Assembly: GCA_024236415.1 (NCBI GenBank)
Contig: JACKKN010000010.1
Span: forward strand, 1 to 64,000
Source of the DNA: Hyphomicrobiales bacterium
GTDB lineage: Bacteria > Pseudomonadota > Alphaproteobacteria > Rhodospirillales > JACKKN01
Direction: 5' to 3'
DNA: 64,000 bases
The notes under the pieces are model-generated. The model was not told the DNA's origin. It did not search any database and worked only from the letters and a program-made list of their open reading frames with translations. This document shows, piece by piece, positions 24,322 to 35,796 of this stretch. Numbering within the stretch: the stretch's first letter is position 1; every line of letters starts with the position of its first letter. The translations under genes were made by a program, and so were the position numbers.

Positions 24322-24368
24322 AAAGGAAGGGGATGTTGGAAACGGGGCCGACATCCCCTTCTTCCTTT
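24322..24368 (+). terminator. Stem-loop between aapJ and aapQ
   Basis: A 10-base perfect stem AAGGGGATGT / ACATCCCCTT extended by AAAGG and CCTTT on either side, with a 14-base loop. It starts 12 bases after the aapJ stop, in a 128-base gap before aapQ. Such attenuating or 3-prime-protecting hairpins are usual after binding-protein genes of ABC operons. Confidence 0.65.
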
Positions 24369-24438
24369 CGCCATGCCCGCATCACACCCGCCACGACGCG
24401 GACCGATGCTGTCCTGAGCAACGCGAACAGGGAGCCCG

Positions 24439-25647
24439 ATGATGGCCGACTCCTCCACGACACTTAACCGCAGCAGCGGCCCGCCCAAGACCAAGGTCGC
24501 GCCCTGGAACGACCCCAAGGTCCGCGGCTTCTTCTTCCAGGTTGTCCTGCTGGTCGCCCTGCTTTGGTTCTGCTGGTGGCTGTTCGCCAACACCACCGCC
24601 AACCTGGAACGGCAGAAGATCGCCAGCGGCTTTGACTTCCTGGGCACCACCGCCGGTTTCGGCATCATCCAGACCCCGATCGACTATTCCGAGACGTCGA
24701 CCTATGGCCGCGCCTTCATGGTCGGCCTCATCAACACCCTCATCGTGTCGGTCATCGGCTGCGTGGTGGCCACGGTGCTGGGCTTCCTGATCGGTGTCGC
24801 GCGCCTGTCCCACAACTGGCTCGTGTCCCGCCTGGCCGCCGTCTACATCGAGATCTTCCGCAACATTCCCCTGCTGCTGCAGATCTTCTTCTGGTACTTC
24901 GTGGTGCTGCGGCTGCTGCCGCACCCGCGCGACAGCCTGCGGCCGTTTTCCGACGTCTACATCAACGTGCGCGGCATCTTCACACCCAACCCGGTGCCCC
25001 TGGATGGCTTCTCGGTGGTCGTCATCGCCTTCGTGGTGGCGGTGGTCGCCATCGTGTTCCTGAGACGGTGGGCCACCAGGCGGCAGGAGTCCACGGGCCA
25101 GACCTTCCCGGTGTTCTGGACCTCGGTCGGCCTGCTGGTGCTGCTGCCCTTGATCGGCGCCGCCGTCACCGGCTTCCCCATGACCTGGGAGTATCCCAAG
25201 GCCACCCGGTTCAGCATCTCGGGCGGGTTCACCATCTATCCCGAACTGGCCGCCATGGTCATGGCGCTGAGCGTCTACACCGCCTCGTTCATCGCCGAGA
25301 TCGTGCGCGCCGGCATCCTGGCCGTCAGCCACGGCCAGACCGAGGCCGCCCATTCCCTGGGCCTGCGCAACGGTCCCACCCTGCGCCTGGTCATCATCCC
25401 CCAGGCCATGCGGGTGATCATTCCGCCGCTGACGTCCCAGTACCTGAACCTGACCAAGAACTCGTCCCTGTCGGCGGCCATCGCCTATCCGGAACTGGTG
25501 TCGGTGTTCGCCGGCACGGTCCTGAATCAGACCGGCCAGGCCATCGAGGTGATCGGCATCACCATGCTGGTGTACGCCACCATCAGCCTGTCGATCTCGG
25601 CCGGCATGAACATCTACAACAAGAAAATGGCCCTGGTGGAGCGCTGA
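24439..25647 (+). CDS. aapQ: General L-amino-acid ABC transporter permease AapQ
   Basis: A 402-residue inner-membrane permease. After the first transmembrane segment (residues about 31-50) comes a long AapQ/BztB-type periplasmic region. The conserved cytoplasmic permease loop is EIVRAGILAVSHGQTEAAHSLGL (residues about 286-308). The start could be either of two adjacent ATGs, both served by GGGAG. It partners with AapM as the transmembrane heterodimer of the AapJQMP importer. Confidence 0.94.
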   Translation: MMADSSTTLNRSSGPPKTKVAPWNDPKVRGFFFQVVLLVALLWFCWWLFANTTANLERQKIASGFDFLGTTAGFGIIQTPIDYSETSTYGRAFMVGLINTLIVSVIGCVVATVLGFLIGVARLSHNWLVSRLAAVYIEIFRNIPLLLQIFFWYFVVLRLLPHPRDSLRPFSDVYINVRGIFTPNPVPLDGFSVVVIAFVVAVVAIVFLRRWATRRQESTGQTFPVFWTSVGLLVLLPLIGAAVTGFPMTWEYPKATRFSISGGFTIYPELAAMVMALSVYTASFIAEIVRAGILAVSHGQTEAAHSLGLRNGPTLRLVIIPQAMRVIIPPLTSQYLNLTKNSSLSAAIAYPELVSVFAGTVLNQTGQAIEVIGITMLVYATISLSISAGMNIYNKKMALVER

Positions 25648-25649
25648 TC

Positions 25650-26906
25650 ATGGCAGAAGACGTTTTCCAGCCGAAACCGGCCCGCGAGCCGCCCGCCGCC
25701 ACCACCGGTGTCATCGGATGGGTGCGCAAGAACCTGTTCGCCACCTGGTTCGACAGCCTGTTGACCCTGTTCTGCCTGGTGGCCGTGATCTACCTACTGC
25801 CGCCGGTCCTGGACTGGGCGTTCTTCAGCGCCGACTTCCTGGGCACCAAGCCCGAGGACTGCGAGGGTGCCGGCGCCTGCTGGGTCTATCCCAACGTGTG
25901 GTGGGACGCCTTCATGTACGGCCAGTACCCGGCCACGGAGTACTGGCGCATCAACATCAGCTATTACACCGCCATCGCCTTCGGCGTGCCGCTGCTGGCC
26001 GACACCCAGCGCGTGCGCGCCATCGTCCTGGGCGTGGTGTTCGTGTTCCTGCCGCTGTTCGGCATGGTGTTCGGCTGGTACCCCGACAACTGGGCGGTGT
26101 TCGCCTACGGCGCCGTCCTGTTCGCCGTGCTGTCGTTCTTGGTGCCCAGGATGCCGGGCGTCCGGTACCGCCTGTGGTACGGGGTGTTCATGCTGATCGC
26201 CTTCCCGGTGATCGCCTTCTTCCTGTACACCGGCGGCAGCTTCGGCCTGGCGCACGTGGAGACGCCCAAGTGGGGCGGCATGTTCCTGACCCTGGTGATC
26301 GCCATCACCGGCATCACGGCGTCCCTGCCCATCGGCATCGTGCTGGCCCTGGGCCGGCGGTCGAACATGCCGGCGGTGCGGTCGGTCTGCGTCGTGTTCA
26401 TCGAGTTCTGGCGCGCCGTGCCGCTGATCACGGTGCTGTTCATGTCGTCGGTGATGCTGCCCCTGTTCCTGCCCGAGGGGGTCAACTTCGACAAGCTGCT
26501 GCGCGCCCTGATCGGCGTCGCCATGTTCTCGGCCGCCTACATGGCCGAGGTGGTGCGCGGCGGCCTGCAGGCGATTCCCAAGGGCCAGGTGGAGGCGTCC
26601 TCGGCCCTGGGGCTCAGCTACTGGAAGACCATGGGGCTGATCGTGCTGCCCCAGGCCCTGAAGCTGGTCATCCCGGGCATCGTCAACACCTTCATCGGCC
26701 TGTTCAAGGACACCACCCTGGTCCTGATCATCGGTCTTTTCGACCTGCTGGGCATGGTCCAGTCCAGTTTCGCCAACCCGACGTGGAAGGACTTCCCCAC
26801 CGAGGGCTACGTGTTCACGGCGGTGGTGTTCTGGTGCTTCTGCTTCGGCATGTCGCGCTACAGCATGAACCTGGAGCGCAAGCTCCACACCGGCCACAAA
26901 CGTTGA
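25650..26906 (+). CDS. aapM: General L-amino-acid ABC transporter permease AapM
   Basis: A 418-residue permease beginning MAEDVFQPKPAREPP, two bases after the aapQ stop. It has the AapM pattern of an N-terminal helix, a soluble insertion containing CEGAGACWVYPNVWWDAF, further helices, and the EAA-type ATPase-contact loop EVVRGGLQAIPKGQVEASSALGLSYWKT. It forms the membrane pore with AapQ. The same reading frame is open a long way upstream inside aapQ, which is GC-rich overlap, not coding. Confidence 0.94.
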   Translation: MAEDVFQPKPAREPPAATTGVIGWVRKNLFATWFDSLLTLFCLVAVIYLLPPVLDWAFFSADFLGTKPEDCEGAGACWVYPNVWWDAFMYGQYPATEYWRINISYYTAIAFGVPLLADTQRVRAIVLGVVFVFLPLFGMVFGWYPDNWAVFAYGAVLFAVLSFLVPRMPGVRYRLWYGVFMLIAFPVIAFFLYTGGSFGLAHVETPKWGGMFLTLVIAITGITASLPIGIVLALGRRSNMPAVRSVCVVFIEFWRAVPLITVLFMSSVMLPLFLPEGVNFDKLLRALIGVAMFSAAYMAEVVRGGLQAIPKGQVEASSALGLSYWKTMGLIVLPQALKLVIPGIVNTFIGLFKDTTLVLIIGLFDLLGMVQSSFANPTWKDFPTEGYVFTAVVFWCFCFGMSRYSMNLERKLHTGHKR

Positions 26907-26918
26907 GGAGATAGCAAC

Positions 26919-27671
<753 letters not shown>

Positions 27672-27692
27672 CGGCCGGTCGGCCGGCCCCGG

Positions 27693-28235
27693 CTAGTCGA
27701 ACAGGCCCGCCAGCCGCGGGTCGTCGATGACCCGGTTCTCGCGCCGGTAGACCTGGAACCCGGCCCGCCGGTACAGGTCGAGCGCCCGCGGGTGGTCCAT
27801 GTCGCAGGTGTTGAGCCACAGGCGGCGGGGCTGCGGCTGCCAGGCGCGGCGCACCATCCAGGCGAGGAAATAGCGGCCCAGCCCCCGGCCCACCTGGGCC
27901 GGCATCAGGCCGAAATAGGCCAGTTCCACGTCCCGCGGGTCACGCCGGTCCAGTTCGCCATAGCCGGCCGGTTCGCCGTCGACGCTGAGGACATAGACCT
28001 CGACCGCCGGGTCGCCGATGATGGCGGCCAGGGTGGCGTCGTCCATGGCGCGGCGGGTCCACCACAGCCAATCGGCGCCCACGGTGTTGTAGAGATAGCG
28101 GTAGTAGGCCAGGGACGGCGCCGGCACGAAGTCCACCCGCGGCGCGACGCCCGGCGGCGGCCGCGGGTCCGGTCCCGGATCGGCGGTCATCTCCAGGAAG
28201 GTGACGACCGTCTCCAGCTTGCCGGGCGGGACCAA
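27693..28235 (-). CDS. GNAT-family N-acetyltransferase
   Basis: A 180-residue acetyltransferase. The acetyl-CoA-binding signature is LMPAQVGRGLGRYFLAWMV (residues about 114-132), followed by the terminal GNAT strand-helix pattern NTCDMDHPRALDLYRRAGFQVYRR. The start is probably TTG at 28235, because the segment GKLETVVTFLEM fits the N-terminal strand of related enzymes; an internal ATG (28190) would remove it. It follows a small unknown gene on the same strand by 18 bases. The acetylated substrate is not evident. Confidence 0.8.
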   Translation of the reverse strand: MVPPGKLETVVTFLEMTADPGPDPRPPPGVAPRVDFVPAPSLAYYRYLYNTVGADWLWWTRRAMDDATLAAIIGDPAVEVYVLSVDGEPAGYGELDRRDPRDVELAYFGLMPAQVGRGLGRYFLAWMVRRAWQPQPRRLWLNTCDMDHPRALDLYRRAGFQVYRRENRVIDDPRLAGLFD

Positions 28236-28253
28236 GGGAATGCGCGGCGCCGC

Positions 28254-28535
28254 TCAGCGCATGCTGGACAGGTTGGCGATCAGTACCTTGCTGGCACGGT
28301 CGATCTCCTGGGCGATCTTGTGCGCCAGGTCCCGATCCTCCTCGCAACAGGTCTTGGCCAGGCTCGAGCAGTTGGCGTGCTCCTCCAGGACCGCCGCCAG
28401 GATCGCCTTTTCGATGGCGTCCACCACCTCGGGCGCCGCCTCGCCGGCCCCGTGGCGACCCAGGATTTCGGCGACCTTGCCCGCGGCTGCTTCCGCGTGT
28501 TGCCTGATTCGCATCGGCTTCCCCGTTTCCGTCAT
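28254..28535 (-). CDS. Small helical protein of unknown function
   Basis: A 93-residue acidic, Ala-rich protein predicted to be mostly helical, with no signal peptide or membrane segment. It contains a short CSSLAKTCC cysteine group (residues about 56-64) within LEEHANCSSLAKTCCEEDRD. GTGAGG precedes the ATG. I recognise no family. It is co-directional with the GNAT gene and may be co-transcribed. The cysteine trio might bind a metal, but that is only a suggestion. Confidence 0.6.
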   Translation of the reverse strand: MTETGKPMRIRQHAEAAAGKVAEILGRHGAGEAAPEVVDAIEKAILAAVLEEHANCSSLAKTCCEEDRDLAHKIAQEIDRASKVLIANLSSMR

Positions 28536-28714
28536 GCCTCACGGTCCGGCCGGCCCGGCCGTCCGTCCGCCGGCAAGCCTACACCGAACGGGGCGCCGGC
28601 GCCAAACGGAACCAACAGGAAGCACTTGCAGCATCCGGCGCCGCGCGCAAGAATATAGGGGCCGGTGGGGGTCAATCCGGCGCTGCCATCAGTCACCGTG
28701 GGGGGAAGAACAAC

Positions 28715-29086
28715 ATGGCGAAATCAATGGTCCGCGACCACATCCAGGGTCAGACGGTGGTCCAAGTGGATGGAAAGGAATCGGTGCGCGAAGCCGCGCG
28801 CCTGATGTTCGACCGCAAGGTCGGTTCCGTGCTGGTCATGGACGGCGACAACCTGAGGGGCATTTTCACGGAACGGGACGCCCTGTACCTGTTCGTCGCC
28901 ACCCGGCGCAATTCCGACACCACCCCGGTCGAGGCGGTGATGACCAAGGACCCCGAAACCATCGGCCCCGACGATTCCGCCGCCGATGCCCTGGCCCGCA
29001 TGGACAAGGGCGGGTACCGTCACCTGCCGGTGGTCGAGGGCGGCAAGGTGCTGGGCGTCATCTCGCGCCGCGAGCTGAACGGCTAG
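28715..29086 (+). CDS. Tandem CBS-domain protein
   Basis: A 123-residue cytoplasmic protein consisting of two CBS domains (residues about 8-60 and 72-123). The typical pattern is seen twice: VREAARLMFDRKVGSVLVMD-type and AADALARMDKGGYRHLPVVEGGKVLGVISRRE. The GIFTERD motif follows the first. CBS pairs bind adenosine nucleotides or related ligands and act as energy sensors. It stands alone with a GGGGGAAG ribosome site; the partner is unknown. Confidence 0.88.
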   Translation: MAKSMVRDHIQGQTVVQVDGKESVREAARLMFDRKVGSVLVMDGDNLRGIFTERDALYLFVATRRNSDTTPVEAVMTKDPETIGPDDSAADALARMDKGGYRHLPVVEGGKVLGVISRRELNG

Positions 29087-29176
29087 GTCCGCGCCACAGG
29101 CCGCTTACGGTTCCCGGCAAAAGACGGTAAACTCGCGAAACCATTCAAGTCACGGTGAAAAGCGGGCCAACCGTCC

Positions 29177-30487
29177 ATGCGCAATGCCATCATTATCGGT
29201 GTCCTCGTCGTCCTCCTGATCGCGGTCGGCGGCCTGTGGCTGTTCCTCAAGACCGAGGAAGGCGGACAGCACCAGGTGGCCCAGCACGTGGGCGGCGGCG
29301 TCGCCGTGACCGGGGCCGGGAAGAGCGGGCAGGCCGCCACCGGCGGCACCAGCGGCACAGGCGGTGCGGGCTCCGCCCCGGGCGCCGGCACGGGTGCCGG
29401 GGCGGCGGTGGACGAGCAGTTCGAGCCGGGCGAGGTCCTGGTGGTCGATCCGCCGCGCACCTTCGAGCAGGACTCGGCGATCCTGGGCTATTCGGTGCTG
29501 GAGCGGGCGAACCTGCAGAACCTGCAGATGGACATGCTGCGCCTGTCGGTGCCCCAGGGGCAGGGCGTCCTGCAGTCCCGCCAACAGTTGCGAAACCAGT
29601 TCCCCGGCCTGTCGGTGGACGCCAACCACCATTACGAGACCCAGGCCGTCACCGTCGGCGACACCAGCAAGGTCCGCGCCGAAATCGGCTGGGGCCCGGC
29701 ACCCAACGCCTGCGGCGCCGGCGTGCGCCTGGGCATGATCGACGGCGGGGTCGACGTCAACCACCCGGCCCTGGTGGGCCAGCAGGTCACCTTCCGCTCG
29801 TTCCACAAGGCCGGGCGCCGCCCCGGTCCGGCCGACCACGGCACCTCCATCGCCGCCATGCTGGTGGGCCGGCCGGCGAACAACGCCTGGGGCGGCCTGC
29901 TGCCGGCGGCCGAGCTGTTCGCCGCCAACATGTTCGAGTACGCGCCCCACAACCAGATCGTCGGCAGCGCGTCGGGCCTGCTGAAGGCCATCGACTGGCT
30001 GACCGGACTGCACGTCCACGTCATCAACCTCAGCGTCGCCGGCCCCGACAACGAGCTGCTGCGCCGGGCCTTCGACCGGGCCAAGGGCAAGGGCGTGGCC
30101 CTGGTCGCGGCCGCCGGCAACTGGGGCCGCGCCGACAAGCCCGCCTACCCCGCCGCCTACGACCACGTGCTGGCGGTCACCGCCATCGCCGCCAAGAGCC
30201 GCACCGTCTACCGCTTCGCCAACAGCGGCGACTACATCGACTTCGCCGCCCCGGGGGTGCACATCTGGACCGCCGTGCCCGGCGGCGGCCGGTTCCAGAG
30301 CGGCACCTCCATGGCCGCCCCCTACATCTCCGCCGCCGTCGGCGTGAAGGTGGCCGCCGGCGCCGACCGCAGCCCCGACGCCCTGCGCCGCATCCTGCGC
30401 CAGGTGGTGGTGGACCTGGGCACGCCGGGCAAGGACAAGGTGTTCGGCTGGGGCCTGCTGCACGACGAACCGGGCTGCGTGCACTAG
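29177..30487 (+). CDS. Membrane-anchored S8 subtilisin-like serine protease
   Basis: A 436-residue protease with one N-terminal transmembrane helix (residues 4-25), a Gly/Ala-rich linker (about 38-78) and an inhibitor-like region before the catalytic domain. The subtilase triad is intact: Asp189 in GMIDGGVD, His221 in ADHGTS and Ser378 in GTSMAAP, with the oxyanion Asn315 in AAAGNWG. Orientation puts the enzyme in the periplasm. Located just upstream of dctB on the same strand (96 bases). The substrate is unknown, and a functional link to dctBD is not shown. Confidence 0.88.
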   Translation: MRNAIIIGVLVVLLIAVGGLWLFLKTEEGGQHQVAQHVGGGVAVTGAGKSGQAATGGTSGTGGAGSAPGAGTGAGAAVDEQFEPGEVLVVDPPRTFEQDSAILGYSVLERANLQNLQMDMLRLSVPQGQGVLQSRQQLRNQFPGLSVDANHHYETQAVTVGDTSKVRAEIGWGPAPNACGAGVRLGMIDGGVDVNHPALVGQQVTFRSFHKAGRRPGPADHGTSIAAMLVGRPANNAWGGLLPAAELFAANMFEYAPHNQIVGSASGLLKAIDWLTGLHVHVINLSVAGPDNELLRRAFDRAKGKGVALVAAAGNWGRADKPAYPAAYDHVLAVTAIAAKSRTVYRFANSGDYIDFAAPGVHIWTAVPGGGRFQSGTSMAAPYISAAVGVKVAAGADRSPDALRRILRQVVVDLGTPGKDKVFGWGLLHDEPGCVH

Positions 30488-30583
30488 CCTCCTTGCCGCG
30501 GGACCGCCGGTTCCCCTATTTTCAAGGCCTCGGACCGGGCCGGGAATTCCGGCCGGCCCCGGCAACTGGTTGGCGCGAGGACC

Positions 30584-32532
30584 ATGACGCCCGACGTGAC
30601 ACCCGGCCTCACATCCCTGGCCACGCCGGTGGCGGAAACCCGCGCCGCGCGCGGCGCAGGCGGCCTGGCGCTGTGGCCGCTGCAGGTCTCGGCCCGGCGC
30701 CTGCTGGTGCTGCTGTCCGTGCTGGTGCTGTTGCCGCTGACCCTGTGGCAGGCCTACGTGTGGAGCGGCCGCGCGGCCCTCACCTCCATCGAGCAGGAGG
30801 CGGCGCAGAAGATCGCCCTGTACGTGGCCAACCTGCGCGGCGAGTTGGACAAGTACGAATACTTGCCCCGGGTCCTGGCCCGGGACCCGGCCGTCATCGG
30901 GCTGCTGGCGGACCCCGGCAATCGGGCCATGGTGGACACCGTGAACCGGCGCCTGGAGGACATCAACGGCGACGCCGAGGCGTCGGACACCTACGTCATG
31001 GCCGCCGACGGCACCACCCTGGCGGCCAGCAACTGGCGCCAGGACACCTCCTTCGTGGGCCAGAACTTCGAGTTCCGCCCCTACTACCGGATCGCCATGG
31101 GCGGCGGTCAGGGCCGGTACTTCGCCCTCGGCACCACGTCGCTGAAGGCGGGCTACTACCTGTCGCACGCGGTCTACGGCGGCGACGGCGCGGTCCTGGG
31201 CGTGATCGTGGTCAAGGTCAGCGTGGCGGGGCTGGAAGCAGCCTGGGCCCAGGGCCCGTTCCGGGTCATGGTCTCGGACCCCAACGGGGTGGTCTTCATG
31301 TCCACCGTGCCGGAGTGGAAGTTCCACACCCTGGCCCCCCTGCCCCCGGAACGGCAGCGCGCCATTATCGCCAGCCGCCAGTACCACACCGCGCCGCTGG
31401 ACCCCCTGCCGGTCACCGGACGCCGGGAGGGCGCCGACGGCCAGACCCTGATGACCCTGGCCGGCGCCGGCACCTTCCTGGCCCAGTCGGCGTCCGTGCC
31501 CGACACCGACTGGACCCTACACGCCCTGTCGCCCATCACCCGGGTCGGGCGCCTGCAACTGGCCAGCGTGGCGGCGGCGGGCGCGGCGTTCGGAATCCTG
31601 CTGCTGGCAGCCCTGTACCTGTCCCTGCGGCGCCTGCGCCTGGACGAGCGCCTGGCCCACCAGCGCGAGCTGGCGGCCGCCCTGGAACGGGCCAACACCG
31701 AGCTGGAGACGCGGGTCGAACGCCGCACCGCCGACCTGAGCGCCGTGAACCGCGAACTGCGCAGCCAGGTCGACGAGAACCGCCGCGCCCAGGAGGAGCT
31801 GCGCCTGGCCCAGGACGAACTGGTCCAGGCCGGCAAGCTGGCCGTGCTGGGGCAGATCTCGTCGGGCATCAACCACGAGATCAACCAGCCCCTGGGCGCC
31901 ATCCGCGCCTATGCCGACAACGCCCGCGCCTACCTGGACCGGCAGCGATTCCCCGAGGTGCGCGAGAACCTGGAGTCCATCTCCGAGCTGACCGACCGCA
32001 TGGCCGCCATCATCACCCGCCTGAAGGGCTTCGCGCGGCGCAGCGAGGGCGTCAACCGCGCCGTGCCCCTGCGTCCCTGTATCGACAACGCGCTGGAGCT
32101 GCTGCGCCGGCGGATCCGCGACCAGGAGGTCGAGGTGCGCCTGGACCTGCCCGACCCGGCGCCGCTGGTGGTGGGGGATTCCGTGCGCCTGGAACAGGTG
32201 CTGGTGAACCTGATCGGCAACGCCCTGGACGCCATGGCCGAGGCGCCGCGGCGGGTCCTGACCCTGGCCGTGACCGAGGACGGCCGCGAAGTCGCCGTCC
32301 GCATCCGCGACACCGGCGCCGGCATCGCGCCGGCCGCCCGCGGCCGCGTCTTCGACCCCTTCTTCACCACCAAGGATTCGGAACGGGGCCTGGGACTGGG
32401 GCTGTCCATCTCGCTAGGCATCGTCAGGGATTTCGGCGGCGCCCTGACGGTCGAGGACCCGGCCGATGGCGCCCCCGGCGCCTGCTTCGCCGTCACCCTG
32501 CGCCAGGCCGAGATGGGCCGGAGGCCCACGCC

Positions 32533-32536
<4 letters not shown>
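30584..32536 (+). CDS. dctB: C4-dicarboxylate sensor histidine kinase DctB
   Basis: A 650-residue membrane sensor kinase. Two transmembrane helices (residues about 38-57 and 326-346) enclose a periplasmic PAS-like sensor with the DctB pattern FVGQNFEFRPYYRIAMGGGQGRYFALG in pieces. A coiled coil (350-412) leads to the kinase: H-box GINHEINQPLG with His431, N-box VNLIGNALDAM, G1 RDTGAGIAP and G2 GLGLGLSIS. It phosphorylates the DctD regulator, whose start overlaps the dctB stop by four bases. Ligand is a C4-dicarboxylate by family and by the TRAP operon downstream. Confidence 0.92.
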
Positions 32537-33888
<1,352 letters not shown>

Positions 33889-33895
33889 AACCCGA

Positions 33896-33947
33896 TTGTG
33901 CGGGTTTCCGCACAAACTGGCCGTCGAAATGTGTGGAATCCCGCCAG
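33896..33947. promoter_or_regulatory. Tandem DctD-type activator sites
   Basis: Site 1 (33896-33915) is a perfect inverted repeat TTGTGCGG-GTTT-CCGCACAA. Site 2 (33930-33947) is a weaker copy, TGTGTGG-AATC-CCGCCAG. Their centres are about 33 bases apart, three helical turns. They sit about 85-135 bases upstream of the sigma-54 promoter, the usual enhancer position. The GTGCGG/CCGCAC form resembles known rhizobial DctD sites. Confidence 0.75.
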
Positions 33948-34029
33948 ATTTCCTTTGCGCCCCATGCCGGCAATCCCCTAACATGTTGGAAAACCAGGGC
34001 CGTCACGGGGCGCTTTCACCATCCCATTC

Positions 34030-34045
34030 TGGCATCCTTCTTGCT
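34030..34045 (+). promoter_or_regulatory. Sigma-54 promoter of dctPQM
   Basis: TGGCAT-CCTTC-TTGCT has the invariant GG (34031-34032) and GC (34043-34044) separated by exactly ten bases, as required for the minus 24/minus 12 elements. The dctP ATG is 126 bases further on, behind a GGGAGG ribosome site. DctD sites lie upstream. Confidence 0.85.
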
Positions 34046-34170
34046 GTGAATGGGAATCGAACGTCCGGGACTGTACCGAAATAAAAACAACGCGCGTGAC
34101 GGCAATCAAGATCAAGGGTCCGGTCAACGGTCCCGGGCCGAGTTGGTTCATTCGCATTGGGAGGAAATAA

Positions 34171-35160
34171 ATGCGCATCTTCGCTGCCTCAGTCGCCACC
34201 GTCGCCCTGGCGGCCGCCCTCGTGGCCTCTGCCGCCGTAAAGGCGGAGGAAATCGTCATCAAGTTCTCGGTGGTGACGTCGGGCCAGCACCCGAAAAACC
34301 TCGCCGCCGAGGCGTTCACCAAGCGGGTCAACACGGAAATGGCCGGCAAGGTGAAGGTCGAGTTCTTCCCCGGCTCGCAGCTGTTCAACGACGACAAGGT
34401 GATGATCGAGCTGATCAAGGGCACGTCGGTCCAGATGGCCGCGCCGTCCCTGTCCAAGTTCGAATCCCTCACCAAGAAGTTCCGCATCTTCGACCTGCCG
34501 TTCCTGTTCGACAACATCGAGGCCGTTGACAAGTTCCAGCAGTCCGATGCCGGGCAGCAGATCCTGAAGTCCATGGAAAAGAAGGGCATCCTGGGCCTGA
34601 CCTTCTGGCACAACGGCATGAAGCAGATGTCGGCCAACAAGCCGCTGATGATGCCCGCGGACGCCTCGGGCCTGAAATTCCGCGTGCAGCAGTCCGACGT
34701 GCTGGTGGCCCAGTTCAAGCAGTTGGGCGCGGTGCCGCAGAAGATGGCCTTCGCCGAAGTGTACGGCGCCCTGCAGACCGGTGTCGTGGACGGTCAGGAA
34801 AACACCTGGTCCAACATCTTCACCAAGAAGTTCTTCGAGGTGCAGGACGGCGTGACCGAAACCAACCACGGCATCATCGACTACGCCGTGATCGTGTCCA
34901 AGCGGTTCTGGAACGGCCTGCCCAAGGACGTGCGGGCCCAGTTGGAGACCATCCTCAAGGAGGTCACCGACGAGTACAACGCCAAGTCCCATGCGGTCAA
35001 CCAGGCCAACCGGCAGAAAGTCCTGGATGCCGGCGGCAAGATCCGCACCCTGAACCCGGAACAGCGCGCTGCCTGGAAGGCGGCCATGAAGCCGGTGTGG
35101 GACCAGTTCGCGGACGAGATCGGGCGTGACCTGATCGAAGCCGCCCAGGCGACCAACTAG
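34171..35160 (+). CDS. dctP: TRAP transporter substrate-binding protein DctP
   Basis: A 329-residue periplasmic binding protein. The signal peptide ends near VKA-EE (residue 25). DctP family marks are FPGSQLFNDDKVMIELIKGT, the central carboxylate-binding region GLKFRVQQSDVL with the conserved arginine, and VYGALQTGVVDGQENTWSN. It captures C4-dicarboxylates such as succinate, malate or fumarate for DctQM. It is the first gene of the sigma-54-controlled operon and is followed by a strong hairpin. Confidence 0.95.
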   Translation: MRIFAASVATVALAAALVASAAVKAEEIVIKFSVVTSGQHPKNLAAEAFTKRVNTEMAGKVKVEFFPGSQLFNDDKVMIELIKGTSVQMAAPSLSKFESLTKKFRIFDLPFLFDNIEAVDKFQQSDAGQQILKSMEKKGILGLTFWHNGMKQMSANKPLMMPADASGLKFRVQQSDVLVAQFKQLGAVPQKMAFAEVYGALQTGVVDGQENTWSNIFTKKFFEVQDGVTETNHGIIDYAVIVSKRFWNGLPKDVRAQLETILKEVTDEYNAKSHAVNQANRQKVLDAGGKIRTLNPEQRAAWKAAMKPVWDQFADEIGRDLIEAAQATN

Positions 35161-35172
35161 CCAACGGAGAAG

Positions 35173-35212
35173 ACGGTCCGCTCCCCGCCCCCGATTTCGG
35201 GGGGCGGACCGT
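35173..35212 (+). terminator. Stem-loop between dctP and dctQ
   Basis: ACGGTCCGC (35173-35181) pairs with GCGGACCGT (35204-35212), with an additional inner stem CCCCCGA-TTT-CGGGGG. There is no T tract. It probably protects the dctP mRNA or attenuates transcription so that the binding protein is made in excess over the permeases. Confidence 0.65.
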
Positions 35213-35223
35213 CGACCTTACCC

Positions 35224-35796
35224 ATGCGCCGGACAATCGATTTCCTTCACCGGATGGAGGAAGGATTCCTCGCCTTCCTTCTCGCCGCCATGACGTTGCT
35301 GACCTTCATCCAGGTGGTGCTGCGCTATGTCTTCAGCGCCGGCATGATCTGGGCCCTGGAGATGACCACCTTCCTGTTCGCATGGCTGGTGATCATGGGC
35401 ATCGGGTACGGCATCCGCGTACACAGCCACATCGGCGTGGACGCATTCGTCAAGCTTTTCCCCACCCCGATCCAGCGGCTGTTCGCCCTGGCGGCCGTGG
35501 CCGCCGGCCTGGTCTATTGCGGCATGATGGCCTGGGGCGGATGGGTGCAGATCGACCTTTTCCACATGGTCGAGATGGAATCCGAGGACCTGAAATGGCC
35601 GTTGTGGATTCCCTATTCGGTGCTGGTGATCGGGTTCGGGCTCGCCGTGTGGCGCCTGCTGGTCACCGCCTGGCGGGTGGCGACGTTCCGCGAGACCTCG
35701 CTGCTGGGCAGCGAAAGCGATGACGCCCTGAAGCAGTTCGCCGAGAAGGAAGGCAAGGAAGACGCCGCCGGGCGCCAGGGAGAGGCCGGGTCATGA
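35224..35796 (+). CDS. dctQ: TRAP transporter small permease DctQ
   Basis: A 190-residue inner-membrane protein with four hydrophobic helices. It has the DctQ pattern EEGFLAFLLAAMTLLTFIQVVLRYVF near the N terminus (residues about 12-37) and the loop GIRVHSHIGVDAF. It forms the transport complex with DctM. The C terminus has a charged tail (residues about 160-190). The stop overlaps the dctM start by four bases. No clear ribosome site precedes the ATG, so expression may depend on coupling. Confidence 0.92.
   Translation: MRRTIDFLHRMEEGFLAFLLAAMTLLTFIQVVLRYVFSAGMIWALEMTTFLFAWLVIMGIGYGIRVHSHIGVDAFVKLFPTPIQRLFALAAVAAGLVYCGMMAWGGWVQIDLFHMVEMESEDLKWPLWIPYSVLVIGFGLAVWRLLVTAWRVATFRETSLLGSESDDALKQFAEKEGKEDAAGRQGEAGS

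Noticed and set aside
29155..32532. Long rightward open frame overlapping the subtilase and dctB genes in another phase
   Set aside because: The protein is Arg/Pro/Gly-rich without any motif until it enters the genuine DctD frame; dctB and the subtilase are clear in the other phase.
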